Source: Megamerina dolium
Lineage: Eukaryota > Arthropoda > Insecta > Diptera > Megamerinidae
Length of the DNA: 64,000 nt
Reading direction: 5' to 3'
Assembly (NCBI GenBank): GCA_963854835.1
Contig: OY978525.1
Location: 64,760,907 to 64,824,906 of the forward strand
The notes under the pieces were generated by a model. That model worked only from the letters and a program-made list of their open reading frames with translations, did no database searches and was not told where the DNA came from. The position numbers were made by a program, and so were the translations under genes. Below, in pieces: positions 31,924 through 44,000 of this stretch; position 1 is the stretch's first letter; each line of letters opens with the position of its first letter.

Positions 31924-33397
31924 TAGCCACGAACGTAAAACTGTAGAACGTGTCAGCTGACACGACCTATCTTATGGGAATGTCGTGTTAACGAAAACTC
32001 ACCACCGTATGACGATGACGTAGCCGTTGCCCGTACGTAAGAACACAAATTTGTCAAAGTTATGCCCGTAGCGGCTACGGAGAAATCGACTGTTCTTTCT
32101 TGTATACATACATAACAATATTGCCATGTATCACTGTGCGTGCATGCTTTTAATAACACTTATCATTTTCATGATCAAATTTCATAACATAGATGTTAAA
32201 AACTAAAAAAATAATTTAATATACGTGAAGTATATTTTAATAAATAACTAAACACGATGATAGTTTTGATTATTTAAATAAAAAAAAATTTTCTTAGTTT
32301 ATTTCTTATTTATTTATAAAGTGTAATCTGGCAATCCTGCAAGCATAGAGAGTGATCAGCTGATACGGTTTTACGTAAAAAATCAAATTGCTGTTGATTC
32401 TTCACTACGGGCAACGGCTGCGTCACCGTCATACGGTGGTGAGTTTTCGTTAACACGACATTCCCATAAGATAGGTCGTGTCAGCTGACACGTTGTACGG
32501 TTTTACGTTCGTGGCTAGTTGCACTATATAAGCAATTTGATTTTTTCCGTAAAACCGTGTCAGCTGATCACTCTCTATGCTTACAGGATTGCCAGATTAC
32601 ACTTTTATAAATAAATAAGAAATAAACTAAGAAAAGTAACCTAAAAGTAACCCTAAAGTAAGAACATTTTTTTTTTTTTATTAATCAAAACTATCATCGT
32701 GTTTAGTTATTTATTAAAATATACTTCACGTATATTAATTTTTTTTTTAGTTTTTAACATCTATGTTATGAAATTTGATCATGAAAATGGTAAGTGTTAT
32801 TAAAAGCATGCACGCACAGTGATACATGGCAATATTGTTATGTATGTATACAAGAAAGAACAGTCGATTTCTCCGTTGCCGCTACGGGCATAACTTTGAC
32901 AAATTTGTGTTCTTACGTACGGGCAACGGCTACGTCATCGTCATACGGTGGTGAGTTTTCGTTAACACGACATTCCCATAAGATAGGTCGTGTCAGCTGA
33001 CACGTTGTACGGTTTTACGTTCGTGGCTAGTTGCACTATATAAGCAATTTGATTTTTTCCGTAAAACCGTGTCAGCTGATCACTCTCTATGCTTACAGGA
33101 TTGCCAGATTACACTTTTATAAATAAATAAGAAATGAAGTAAGAAAATTTTTTTTTTTAATTGATCAAAACTATCATCGTGTTTAGTTATTTATTAAAAT
33201 ATACTTCACGTATATTAATTTTTTTTTTTTAGTTTTTAACATCTATGTTATGAAATTTGATCATGAAAATGGTAAGTGTTATTAAAAGCATGCACGCACA
33301 GTGATACATGGCAATATTGTTATGTATGTATACAAGAAAGAACAGTCGATTTCTCCGTTGCCGCTACGGGCATAACTTTGACAAATTTGTGTTCTTA
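31924..33397. repeat. Foldback block A
   Basis: An inverted arm (31924 to about 32410) faces a direct arm (about 32525-33034), and a second, truncated direct arm follows (33035-33397). A ~500 bp unit is thus present three times, once inverted. The identical 68-codon frame on minus at 31953-32159 and on plus at 32794-33000 shows how well the arms match. Each arm carries GTGTCAGCTGACAC, a perfect palindrome, and CAGCTGATCACTCTCTATGC near its tip. No protein is encoded. It looks like foldback-type or satellite-like DNA. Confidence 0.85.
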
Positions 33398-34726
33398 TCA
33401 TATAATTCTCTGTGACGAGAATTATATGATCCATTGAAGAGTTGTTTATGTGTGTATGTACAGTGGCATCTCTGGCAGCGGCATCTCTTGAAGTAGATGG
33501 TAAAATTGACATTGATGGCGATAGTGGCATAGTGCGTGTTGATGTTTCTGCTGATACCGCAGCGGCATTACGATGAAGCAGGCTATGATGCTGACGAGCG
33601 CAAAATTTGCATCTATGTAATGATGGGCAACGCGAAAGTTGATGTCCCTTGGTGATACAGTTAAGGCAAAGATTCAGCTTCTTTAGGTGCTCAAAACGTT
33701 GAATGATTTCAAGAGCTTTGAAACGTTCACAAGCGTGAATTTTGTGACTGGAGCTGGAGCAAAATAAGCATTGAGAATTGGAGCAAGCGAATGAATAGCC
33801 TCTTTGTTGCTTTTTAGGCTTGAAAATTTTACCACTGTTGTTGCTTTCCATAACATGATTCTGATGGCTATCAAGTGATTCGAGATATTGGCAATGTCTC
33901 TCTAAAATATTCGTACAGTCTTCCCAAGAGGGAAGTTTCTTAAAATCTAAGGATTCTTTCCACTTCCGATTAGTATGTTCGTCAGTCTTTTGCAAAACTA
34001 AGTATATAAGCATGGCTTGCGCAATTTCCTTTTCCGTGCGCAAGGACAGAAGAGAACCATAGATAGCTGAAGCATTGTCTACGAGACTTCGCAATTGATG
34101 ACCACTTGAATTGGAAACTGAAGGCAATTCGAAAAGCGAGGTAATATTTTCAAGGAATATTAGGGTAGCATTATCATAACGTGCGTTTAGTCGCTCTAAC
34201 CCTTAGGGTAATTTTCATTAGTAACCTGGAAAGCATTGACGGTTTCTAATGCTTGCCCTTGGAGACAGTTTCGTAGGTGGTTAAATTTCTCTATGTTAGA
34301 TAAGCTGAGCTCACGATCAATGATTTGTTTAAACGAAGTTATAAAATTTCGATATTCATAATATCTGCCGCTAAAAGAAGGCAACTTTAAATGCGGCAGC
34401 TTAGAATTTTGAATAGGCATTATGCAAGTATTTTCAGAAGACGTTGTAGCGTTTAAGTCTTCGCCTAATTGCGATTGTATGGCTGATTTTGTAGTGATAT
34501 ACAAATCTTCTAAATCAGCGCGAGTATTATCATCACTATCAAGCTTTGTTTGTTTGAATTGTGAGAATTTGCTTGAAGTATGATTCCAGAATTCCTAAGC
34601 GACATTTCAGTTCAGCTACAGAAAAATTTTCCCTTCTCCTCGCACACTCGCTTCAACGATGTTTTTAATGCGCGTTATACTCTTCCTTGTACTAGAGCGC
34701 TGTTGCTTTAACTCTTCTAAAGACAT
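33282..34726 (-). pseudogene. Truncated BEL gag, unit 2
   Basis: Same start (MSLEELKQQ) and the same frame break near the start as unit 1, and it shares the break at 34197-34202. The last part is open from 34127 to 33282, through the Cys-His knuckles and into foldback sequence, ending CITVRACF. Pol is absent. Confidence 0.82.
33398..33429. repeat. Junction hairpin between foldback and BEL gag
   Basis: TCATATAATTCTC and GAGAATTATATGA form a perfect 13-bp inverted repeat around TGTGAC. The right arm is native BEL sequence (compare 28742). The left arm exists only at the junction, so it was created with the join. The same hairpin recurs at 45999-46030 and, with one mismatch, at 50177-50208. Confidence 0.88.
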
Positions 34727-36564
34727 CTTGAAGTAAAGTGCACAGACAATGTTGAAGTAAGGTGATAAGCGACGAAAATGTAGCGCAACGAGACGAAATA
34801 TAGTGTGCAATTAACGTCAAGTGAATTAATTGTTCTCTACGCGATCTCAGCGGCAAGCAATGATATGAAGTCAAAGAAATTGAATATTTATATGCAGGTG
34901 GAGATAATTAAACGATGAAAGAGCAGCGATAGTGGCAACTGTATGGTGTAGTAAGCTACGGCGCAACAATGTGACTGTACTGTACGAAGAACCTTTGTAT
35001 TGATGAGCGTGAAGAACAAAAAAAAAACGAAATAGCGAAAGCAGCACAACAACAACTGAGTTTATGCGTCAAAGCAAACAGTAAATTGTATCTAACTGTT
35101 TTTAAGCAAGTTTCCTCGTCGTATCAATCTAGCTGGTACAGTACCGAAAAATGTTACCTCTCCAAATGTACTTGTATTCTTTTATATCGAATAGTTTTAT
35201 TTTTTACAGCAATCATTTAATTATGAATCGAACGATAAAACCAAATTTGAATAGCAACTATATTGCTATATTTATTTATATATTTATGTGGTAGCAGCGA
35301 TGAATTTCGCGAGTAAAATTTTCAATTTATTTAATTTATTTTATTCGATTCGCGCCCCACGTTGGGCTCCAAAAAATGTAGGATCAAGGAGCCTTTTCCT
35401 TAACCACACGAATTTGGTATAGCAATAATAGCAATTGATTTCTTATATATCAATCAAAAACGATGCGTTTAGTTTCCAGTCAACCGTATTACTGATTCAT
35501 TATATTGAGTTCAATTTTAACATGTACAAAGCAAAAGAGAATTAAAAATAACAGCATTAAGCACAGCATTATAAGTATATAAGAAAAATATATACATACA
35601 TAAGCATAATAGACAAATAGCAAAGCAAACAATTGAGTGGTTTTATGATTTGTTAATCTATGACTCAACAACATGGATGCTAAGAAGTACGATGTGGGCG
35701 ACTTAACAGTAGTAAGAAATGCAGACACTGCCGTTGATACTAACATAAAACTTATACCCAAGCATAAGGGGCTTCACGTCATATATAAAATTCTTGGGCA
35801 CGATAGATAAGTTGTCCGGAACCAAGAAAATGGTCAATTAACCCAATGTAGTTGAGGTAAATAGAATGCGGAAGAAGCTTTAGCAAAGCATAAAGGCTGG
35901 ACCTGTCGAAGAGCAAAGCATTACTATGGACTAGGCAAAGACTTTGTAACTAATTCATAACTAAATATGTATATAAGTTTAGATATGATACATTGTAAAA
36001 TTAAGCTGTTCATTGAGGTCAACTAAAGTGTCAGATTGGCGGAGTTGTTAAAATGAAAAAAGAGGCACGCTGCTAACAAAGAAGCAAAGGTACAATAGTT
36101 TCAGTTACTTTAATTCGTTTTATTTGTCTTACTAGTATAATAATATGTACATATATTAAACGTATCGTTTAATAAGTCCCGGGACTAACCAAAAGGTGGC
36201 ACTACAAATACCATAACCTTATTTTTTTGGATAGTACCCACTGTAGGGTTAGAAGCGTTTTTCATAACCGCGCAAATGTTCAAAAGCAAAAAACAACAAC
36301 CGATGAAGGGCCGGGCCAATCTCCTTTGCAAGATATGCACACTTGGTGGTTCAGTTGTTAGACTAATTTATTTTAGCAAATTTAATTTCTTTTATACATT
36401 CCTTAGCTTATGTATGCTAATACATAATCACTCTCACTTCGAAATATAATTCATTGTTGTTGGTTTCGCGAAAGTCACCAATAAGAGTGGACGTCTTTAT
36501 TTTGATTTTTAGAAAAAAAAAAAACAAATAAAATAATATAATTTGCAAACATTTTGTTTACAGT

Positions 36565-38178
36565 ATGAGTGTTCAGCGCTCTCCTCTCCGGCAACGGCAA
36601 TCGCCTGTTAATGTGTGTGTAAACAATAATTTGCAGTCACCCGCGCAAACCCCCCCGATAAGTGCATTATCAAATAAAACAGTTGATACACACTGCACAA
36701 GTGAAAGTAACAGTGCAAATCTTTTGCCTGCACATATTAAAAATTCATCAAATTTTGCAACAACAATAAATACAGACAAAAAAAATAATTTGTTCTATCG
36801 TGATATACTATCTCCCTCTATACCGTGGAGTGTACAATGTGCTTCTCCTGCTGTAACACCAACAGCTACAACATCAAAGCAATCAAATAACGGCACTTCT
36901 ACTGAAGTGCATGACCCAGTAGTTAAAGCAACTAGTGCGATGACTAATAAAGAACCAGTTGCTGTTCAAACTGGTATTGATCGCTACATTACTGTAGTAA
37001 AGCGAAAGAGAAGTCCGCAAAATTCAAAACAAATGAATTCAACAAAAATTCAAAAACAGAACACTGTCCCTATTAGTTCGGAAAATAGATACGCTCTGCT
37101 TTCAGGTGATGAAAGTGACGAAAATATTATCTCAAAGAAAAATTTCAAACCCCCACCCATTTTCTTGAGAGAACGCAACTCAGATAAGTTGATTTCTAGA
37201 ATTACAAGTCTTATAGGACCAAAGAATTTCCATGTTGTTCCTATTCGCAAAGGCCAAATTGAGGAAACAAAAGTGCAAATCTACAGCGAAACTCATTATC
37301 GCAAAGTAATAGCGGAATTTGATGCTGTAAAAAAGAATTACTACACATATCAGCTAAAAAGTAGTAAGGGCTTAATCGTTGTACTCAAAGGCGTCGAACC
37401 CAACGTTGATATTAACGAAATCAAACTTGCCCTCCAGGAAGAAGGGTTTCAAGCCAAAACAGTATTCAACATTCTCAACAAGAGCAATATACCTCAACCG
37501 TTATATCGTATTGAGCTTCAGCCTGAAACAAAACCCCTAAAAAAAGGTGAAGTACACCCCATATATAAAATTCGATATTTATTGCATCGCAAAATCACAA
37601 TCGAAGAACCCCATAAGAGAACTGGACCTCCTCAGTGCAGCAACTGCCAAGAATATGGACATACTAAGACATATTGTACCCTGCCAGCTGTTTGTGTGAT
37701 TTGTGGAGATCTCCATAAATCAAACATATGCCCAAAATCTAAAGGCGATGCTAGCATGAAAAAATGCAGCAATTGTGGAGGTAATCACACCGCAAATTAT
37801 AGAGGTTGCCCAGTATATACAACCCTAAAGCTAAATTTCTCCGCTAGCAATCAACCTCTAAAACCAGTTGAGCAAACTCAGATAGCCAACTCAAGTAAGA
37901 GACAAAATATTGATGCAACACAATTCTTCTCTGCAATCCCAAACAAGAATCAAACCAATTCATACGCTAGCGTCTTAAAACAAAACCCATACCAACAAAG
38001 CAATGTAAATAATGAGCAGAAACACTCACTGCCCACCCAACAGCCAAGTACCCTTGAACATTTGCTTCAAACATTGATTCAGAATATGAACCAATTCATG
38101 AACTCAATGCAAACAATGATGCAAGAAATGATGAAAAATCAATCGATGTTACTCCAAACATTGCTATCCAGACCATGA
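36565..38178 (+). CDS. Jockey ORF1, nucleic-acid-binding Gag-like protein
   Basis: 537 residues. It binds LINE RNA and forms the ribonucleoprotein with ORF2 protein. The first 150 residues are Ser/Thr/Asn-rich and low complexity. A folded part with GPKNFHVVPIRKGQIEETKV (about 210-235) fits the central domain of Jockey Gag-like proteins. Three zinc knuckles follow: CSNCQEYGHTKTYC (about 357-370), CVICGDLHKSNIC and CSNCGGNHTANYRGC (about 400-414). The C-terminus is Gln/Met-rich. The start is the first ATG after the leader, in frame to the stop TGA that overlaps the ORF2 ATG. Confidence 0.92.
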   Translation: MSVQRSPLRQRQSPVNVCVNNNLQSPAQTPPISALSNKTVDTHCTSESNSANLLPAHIKNSSNFATTINTDKKNNLFYRDILSPSIPWSVQCASPAVTPTATTSKQSNNGTSTEVHDPVVKATSAMTNKEPVAVQTGIDRYITVVKRKRSPQNSKQMNSTKIQKQNTVPISSENRYALLSGDESDENIISKKNFKPPPIFLRERNSDKLISRITSLIGPKNFHVVPIRKGQIEETKVQIYSETHYRKVIAEFDAVKKNYYTYQLKSSKGLIVVLKGVEPNVDINEIKLALQEEGFQAKTVFNILNKSNIPQPLYRIELQPETKPLKKGEVHPIYKIRYLLHRKITIEEPHKRTGPPQCSNCQEYGHTKTYCTLPAVCVICGDLHKSNICPKSKGDASMKKCSNCGGNHTANYRGCPVYTTLKLNFSASNQPLKPVEQTQIANSSKRQNIDATQFFSAIPNKNQTNSYASVLKQNPYQQSNVNNEQKHSLPTQQPSTLEHLLQTLIQNMNQFMNSMQTMMQEMMKNQSMLLQTLLSRP

Positions 38179-40823
38179 GTTGTCTCAAGATATGCCACTG
38201 GAACGCCAACGGCTTAAGCCAGCACCGTTTGGAGCTAATTCAATTCCTTGAATCCAGCCAAATCGACATAATGATGATATCTGAGACCCATTTCACTGAC
38301 AAAAATTGCTACCAAATACCATATTACAAACTGTACACCACAAATCATCCGCATGGTAAGGCACGCGGAGGAACTGCTATATTGATAAAAAGCAGAATAA
38401 AACATCATGTTCTTGAAGATTTTAGTAGCGTCTACTTGCAAGCAACATCTATATGTCTGGAAGAATACATCTCTAAGCTAGTAATATCTGCGATATACTG
38501 TCCCCCAAGATACAGTATTACCGAACAGCAATATAAAGAATTTTTCTCAAATCTTGGTAGCAAATTCTTGGTTGCTGGCGATTTCAACGCCAAACACACT
38601 CACTGGGGCTCCCGATTAATAACTCCAAAAGGCAAAAGACTATGTTCAATCATCACTAACCACGGCTACGATGTTATTTCAAATGGTCAACCGACATATT
38701 GGCCGACGGACAAGAGGAAAATACCCGATCTCATAGACTTTGGAGTCGCCAAAGGTTTGCAGATGGAAAATATCTCCACAGAGTGTAATTATGATCTATC
38801 ATCTGACCACTCACCCACGGTAATGTCTATAAAATCACCAAGCCCCCAAAGCATTTGCGTTAGAAAGAAAATAGACTGGTTAAAATTCAAGAAATATATA
38901 AATTCCCATCTTCCTCTGAGTACTGTATTAAGAAATGGACACGATGTAGACTCAGCACTCGAAAAATTCAACCAGCTGCTCTCATTAGCTCTCAGCTCAG
39001 CCACCTGCACAAAGGTATGCAAGCAATCAAACTATAGCCCATACACACCAGCCGATATTGAATTGCTAGTAAGACAAAAAAGAAGACTCCGAAGACAATG
39101 GCAAGAATTCAGATCACCGAATCTGAAAACACAGCTACAGCACTGCACTCGAAAGTTAAAGCAAGCCTTAAAAAATAAAACCAACAAAGAGTTAGAAGAG
39201 CACATAGCGAAATTAACACCTGGTGAAGCGTCAGACTACTCTTTGTGGAAATCAGCAAAAAAATCAAATCGGCCAATTCTCACTGATTCCCCCATCCGTT
39301 TGAGTGACGGTAATTGGGCTAGAAGCAACTGTGAGAAGGGTTTGGCTTTTGCAAACCACCTAAAAAGTGTGTTTACACCCAATCCACCCTCTTCACAGTC
39401 CTCATTACCAATATTAACTTCTCAACCTTGCTCAATAACGCTCAAAATTAAAAAAAAGGACATATTCAAAGCAATTTATAAAGATTTAAACCCAAAAAAA
39501 TCACCTGGTCCAGATAAAATTACCGGTAAAATGATAAAAGAGCTACCTCCGGCTTCAGTAATTCATCTGATGCACATTTTCAATGCTATCCTTCGTATTA
39601 AACACTATCCCAAATGCTGGAAAACTTCAAAAATTATTATGATAGCAAAACCAGGAAAAGACCCTACAAAAGTTGCATCGTACAGACCTATCAGCCTCCT
39701 GCCTCTACTTTCTAAAGTATTCGAAAAGCTACTTGTCATGAATATAACTCCATTTATTAATCTCAACCAACTGATTCCTCAACATCAGTTTGGATTTAGA
39801 AAACAGCACGGCACAATAGAACAAGTCCACCGCATTGTAACTCTGATAAGGAACACTTTTGAAGAAAAAAAGTATTGCTCAGCTGTCTTTCTTGATATCA
39901 CTCAAGCTTTCGATAAAGTATGGCACGATGGCCTTATTTACAAACTCAAACTATTACTGCCTGCAAATGTCTCCTCATTGCTTAGTAGCTACCTCACGAA
40001 AAGACAATTTCTCGTACATCACAAGGATTACACAACAAATCCATTGGATATTCACGCTGGCGTTCCTCAAGGAAGCGTTTTGGGTCCCTTACTGTATCTC
40101 TTATACACTTCAGATATGCCCAACAATAACTATACATTCATATCGACCTTTGCTGATGATACGGCAATATTGTGCTCTCGCTCTAACCCCATAGAAGCTA
40201 CTAAACTCCTGCAGACTCATGTCGATTCTCTCAAAATCTGGCTAGCAAAATGGCGTATAAAAGTCAATGAATCAAAGAGAGTACATGTAACCTTCACGCT
40301 AAGGCTAGATACATGTCCCCCACTTAAAATTAATGGCCAATCAGTTCCACAATGTTCCTCAACAAAGTACTTGGGTATTCACCTCGACAGAAGGCTGACA
40401 TGGAAAAATCACATAGAGGCAAAGAAAACTCAGATCAAGCTTAAAATGAATCAGTTATGGTGGCTGTTACACAAAAGATCAAAGTTGAATCTTGAATACA
40501 AAGTGCTATTATATAAAGCAATCCTGAAACCAATCTGGACTTATGGTATTCAGTTTTGGGGCACCGCATCTCCCTCTAATATCGAAAAATTGCAGCGAAT
40601 ACAATCCAAGTGTCTGCGAATTATTGTAAACGCGCCTTGGTATATGAGGAACGTTAACATCCATCGAGATTTAAATGTATCCACAATTTCTGAGGAAGTT
40701 GCAATGTCCTGCAGAAGCTACATTCAAAAATTACACAATCATCCGAATCCCCTTGCTAGGCAATTGTTGCTGAGCAAGGGGCATCGTCGATTAAAAAGAA
40801 AAGACACACTGAATATGCTGTAA
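38175..40823 (+). CDS. Jockey ORF2, endonuclease-reverse transcriptase
   Basis: 882 residues. The N-terminal AP-type endonuclease nicks the target. It has LKICHWNANGLSQHR, MMISETHFT, VAGDFNAKHTHWGS (about residues 133-146) and SSDHSPTVMSI. The RT carries out target-primed reverse transcription. It has SYRPISLLPLLSKVFEKLL (about 501-519), FLDITQAFDKVWH, GVPQGSVLGPLLYLLY and the catalytic FADDTAILCS (about 658-667). There is no RNase H domain, as usual in Jockey. Its ATG overlaps the ORF1 stop (ATGA), implying reinitiation or a similar coupled translation. Length is near the usual ~900 residues and no stop or frameshift is present. Confidence 0.94.
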   Translation: MSCLKICHWNANGLSQHRLELIQFLESSQIDIMMISETHFTDKNCYQIPYYKLYTTNHPHGKARGGTAILIKSRIKHHVLEDFSSVYLQATSICLEEYISKLVISAIYCPPRYSITEQQYKEFFSNLGSKFLVAGDFNAKHTHWGSRLITPKGKRLCSIITNHGYDVISNGQPTYWPTDKRKIPDLIDFGVAKGLQMENISTECNYDLSSDHSPTVMSIKSPSPQSICVRKKIDWLKFKKYINSHLPLSTVLRNGHDVDSALEKFNQLLSLALSSATCTKVCKQSNYSPYTPADIELLVRQKRRLRRQWQEFRSPNLKTQLQHCTRKLKQALKNKTNKELEEHIAKLTPGEASDYSLWKSAKKSNRPILTDSPIRLSDGNWARSNCEKGLAFANHLKSVFTPNPPSSQSSLPILTSQPCSITLKIKKKDIFKAIYKDLNPKKSPGPDKITGKMIKELPPASVIHLMHIFNAILRIKHYPKCWKTSKIIMIAKPGKDPTKVASYRPISLLPLLSKVFEKLLVMNITPFINLNQLIPQHQFGFRKQHGTIEQVHRIVTLIRNTFEEKKYCSAVFLDITQAFDKVWHDGLIYKLKLLLPANVSSLLSSYLTKRQFLVHHKDYTTNPLDIHAGVPQGSVLGPLLYLLYTSDMPNNNYTFISTFADDTAILCSRSNPIEATKLLQTHVDSLKIWLAKWRIKVNESKRVHVTFTLRLDTCPPLKINGQSVPQCSSTKYLGIHLDRRLTWKNHIEAKKTQIKLKMNQLWWLLHKRSKLNLEYKVLLYKAILKPIWTYGIQFWGTASPSNIEKLQRIQSKCLRIIVNAPWYMRNVNIHRDLNVSTISEEVAMSCRSYIQKLHNHPNPLARQLLLSKGHRRLKRKDTLNML

Positions 40824-41040
40824 AATTGCTACATCTCGCGACTCACCAAATTGTGATGGAACGTAGGGGATATCACATAGTTTTATTTAGTTTGTAAGAT
40901 TTTAATACTTATTGTTAGTTTCTTGTATTTAAGAAAGATTCAATAAAAAAAAATAAGCTAAAAAAAAAAAAAAAAAAAAAAAAATTGTTGTTGGTTACAT
41001 TATTCGATAATTGATATACATAATACATACATATATATTG

Positions 41041-44000
41041 TGGTCTGGTGGTGTTTTCGCAAGGTAACGTGTCTAACTGCCTCAACCAGGTGGGGCTAGC
41101 GCAATCCTTGTTGAACTCATCGCAAGTCAACTCACTGGCTGTCATGTAGTTTGATCTGAGCGCTATGTGATGATACCTTTATTTGTTAATGAGGGGTAGT
41201 CATATAGCTTGCTCTGCTTACTCTGTGATGGCGCTTTCATTATTATTAATGGGGGCCCTCCATGTGGCGACCACCGGGCAACGTCTTCCTGGCACCCGCT
41301 GGGAGGCGGCTGAAGTGAGTGGCGAAAATCTCCTCGGTTAGAGGTTGTGCGTTGGGTTTGGGACCCGCCACATAAAAAACCCCCCCAATGAAAAAAACTA
41401 AAATGCCTCGGATAAGGACTACCGCTTTTGTTGATGACCCCCGCAAACGAAAAAAGGACAATGATTTACGGATATGCACCTGGAATGTCCGATCCCTTTA
41501 TAGGGAGGGTGCCTCTATCCAGCTGGTTGATGTCCTCGAAAAATACAGAGCTGACATCACCGCTCTCCAGGAAATGCGATGGACAGGACAGGGCTGCTCC
41601 AAAAGAGCGTCCTGTGACATCTACTACAGTTGCCATGCTGAAAGGCACGAATTAGGATGTGGATTTTTGGTCAGCAAGAGACTACGACATCTTGTCTCAC
41701 AGTTCACGCCTGTGAACGAACGGCTGGCCACAATCCGCATCAAGGCAAAATTTTTCAACATCAGCCTTATATGTGCCCACGCTCCGACGGATGAGAAGGA
41801 CAATGTGACCAAGGAGAGCTTCTTTCAGCGCCTCGAAGAAGCTTATGATCGCTGCCCCCGCCACGATATCAAAATCGTGCTTGGCGACTTTAATGCCAGG
41901 GTGGGCAAGGAAGGTACCTTTGGTCCAACTGTCGGAAAATTCAGCCTCCACCAAAACACCTCCGATAACGGAATGAGGCTGATCGACTTCGCCGCAGCAC
42001 GAAACATGGTAATTGGTGGTACCAGATTCCAGCATCTCGACATCCACAAAGCGACATGGTTGTCTCCAGATCATCGTACAAGAAACCAAATTGATCATGT
42101 GTTGATTGACGGAAGGCATGCTTCCAGTGTGATGGACGTGAAATCGATCCGTGGTGCCAACATCGACTCGGATCACTACCTTGTTGCAGCTAAGGTGCGC
42201 ACACGCCTATGTGTCGCAAATAACAAGAGAAGTCCCACACAGAGAAAGCTCGACGTCAGTAAGCTGCAATCACCAGAGACAGCAGATGCATTTTCCACTC
42301 GACTATCGGATCTGCTTATGCAGAACACTCCCCCACTTGATGATACATGCGCACGGTGGACACATATATCCCACTCCATGACTACTGCTGCCGAGGAGGT
42401 AATCGGTTACTACCGGCCTCTGAGGAATGAGTGGTATGATCAGGAGTGTCGCGACGCTACCGCAGAGAAAGACGCCGCCTACAGAAAAACCCTGCGTGCA
42501 GGCGTAACGCGAGCTGTTAAGGAGCGGTATAGAGAGAAAAGGAGTGCAGAGAGACGTCTTTTCAGGCGCAAGAAGAGGGAGTTGGAAAGACGCGAGTGTG
42601 AGGAGATAGAGATGTGCACCGACAAGAATGAGACTCGAAAATTCTTTGAAAAGATCAAACGCCTGAGTGGAGGTTTAAATCCCGGAGCCTCTTCTTGTCG
42701 TGATGGAAATGGGAATCTGGTTACGGATGTCCAGAGTGTACTGAGCCTATGGAGGGAACACTTCTCCACGTTACTGAATGGCGATGCTACGAACAATTCC
42801 GCCAGTGGAGGAGAATGCCCGATAACCCCAATTACAGATGATGGTGTTGATGTTCCACCACCCGACTATGACGAGGTTGAAACGGCCATTTTAAGGCTGA
42901 AGAACAACAAAGCTGCAGGTGCTGATGGCCTGCCTGCCGAGTTGTTTAAGACCGGAGGCGATGAGCTGCTCACCCGCATGCACCAGCTCATAAGCAGAAT
43001 ATGGTCGGATGAAAGCATGCCTGATGATTGGAGGCTCAGTGTTCTCTGTCCTGTACATAAAAAAGGAGACCCCACAATTTGCGCCAACTACCGTGGAATA
43101 AGTCTCCTGAGCATCGCGTACAAGGTTCTATCGAGCGTACTGTGTGAAAGATTGAAGCCTATGCTCAGCAACCTGATTGGACCTTATCAGTGTGGCTTCA
43201 GACCTGGTAAATCCACCATCGACCAGATTTTCACACTGCGCCAAATCCTGGAGAAGACCCAAGAAAAACAGATCGACACACACCACCTATTTGTTGATTA
43301 TAAAGCCGCTTTCGACAGTCCGGTAAGGGATTACCTCTACGCAACAATGTCTGAGTTCGGTATTCCTGCAAAGCTCATTCGACTTTGTAGAATGACACTG
43401 CATAACTCCCGTTGTGCAGTGAAAATTGGGAAGGACCTCTCCGCACCGTTTAATACCGAACGGGGTTTCAGACAAGGTGATTCGTTATCGTGCGACTTCT
43501 TCAATCTTATTATGGAGAAAATAATACGAGCTGCTGATCTACGACATAATGGCACTATCTTCAACAAAAGTGTCATGCTGTTAGCGTATGCCGACGATAT
43601 TGACATAATCGGCATGAACACGCGAGCAGTCAGTGCAGCATTCTCAGAGTTGGAAAGAGAGTCGCGTCGGATGGGTCTCACGGTGAACGAGGGCAAGACG
43701 AAGTATCTAGTGTCAACAAACAAAGAGTCCCGGCGTCTTGGACAGCACGTCACTGTTGACAACTACGCTTTTGAAGTAGTAAGGGACTTTGTCTATCTTG
43801 GAACCAGCATTAACAGCAGTAATGACGTCAGCTTGGAGATCATGCGTAGGATAACTCTTGCTAACAGGTGTTACTTTGGGCTGAGTAAGCAATTGAGAAG
43901 TCGAGCCCTCTCTCGAAGAACGAAAACTACACTCTACAAGTCTCTCATCATGCCTGTCCTAACATATGGCGCTGAAGCCTGGACAATTTCCACCTCGGAT

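Larger units (their letters stand above)
28738..33397. repeat. Array unit 1 (BEL gag + LTR + Gypsy tail + foldback block A)
   Basis: First of four copies of a compound segment. It is still joined on its left to the rest of the BEL element, so it shows the parental arrangement. In order: BEL gag 3' part to 5' LTR, Gypsy integrase tail and LTR-like DNA, then foldback block A. Variants: GAAAAATGG before the LTR, seven A in ATGAAAAAAAGAGG, and CAGTCACTTT. Confidence 0.88.
36466..40983 (+). mobile_element. Jockey-clade LINE, apparently intact
   Basis: About 4.5 kb, flanked by a perfect 13-bp duplication ATTGTTGTTGGTT (36453-36465 and 40984-40996), with a poly(A) tail from about 40959. It has a ~100-nt 5' leader, two open ORFs that overlap by ATGA, and a short 3' UTR with AATAAA at 40941. 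There is no sign of 5' truncation, and both proteins are uninterrupted, so this copy is a good candidate for a recently active element. It sits in the Gypsy LTR-like part of array unit 2, so it is younger than that sequence. Confidence 0.94.

Noticed and set aside
31953..32159. Identical 68-codon frames on minus here, at 49214-49420, and on plus at 32794-33000
   Set aside because: They arise from the foldback arms being copies of each other. There is no protein family match and the frame spans hairpin DNA.
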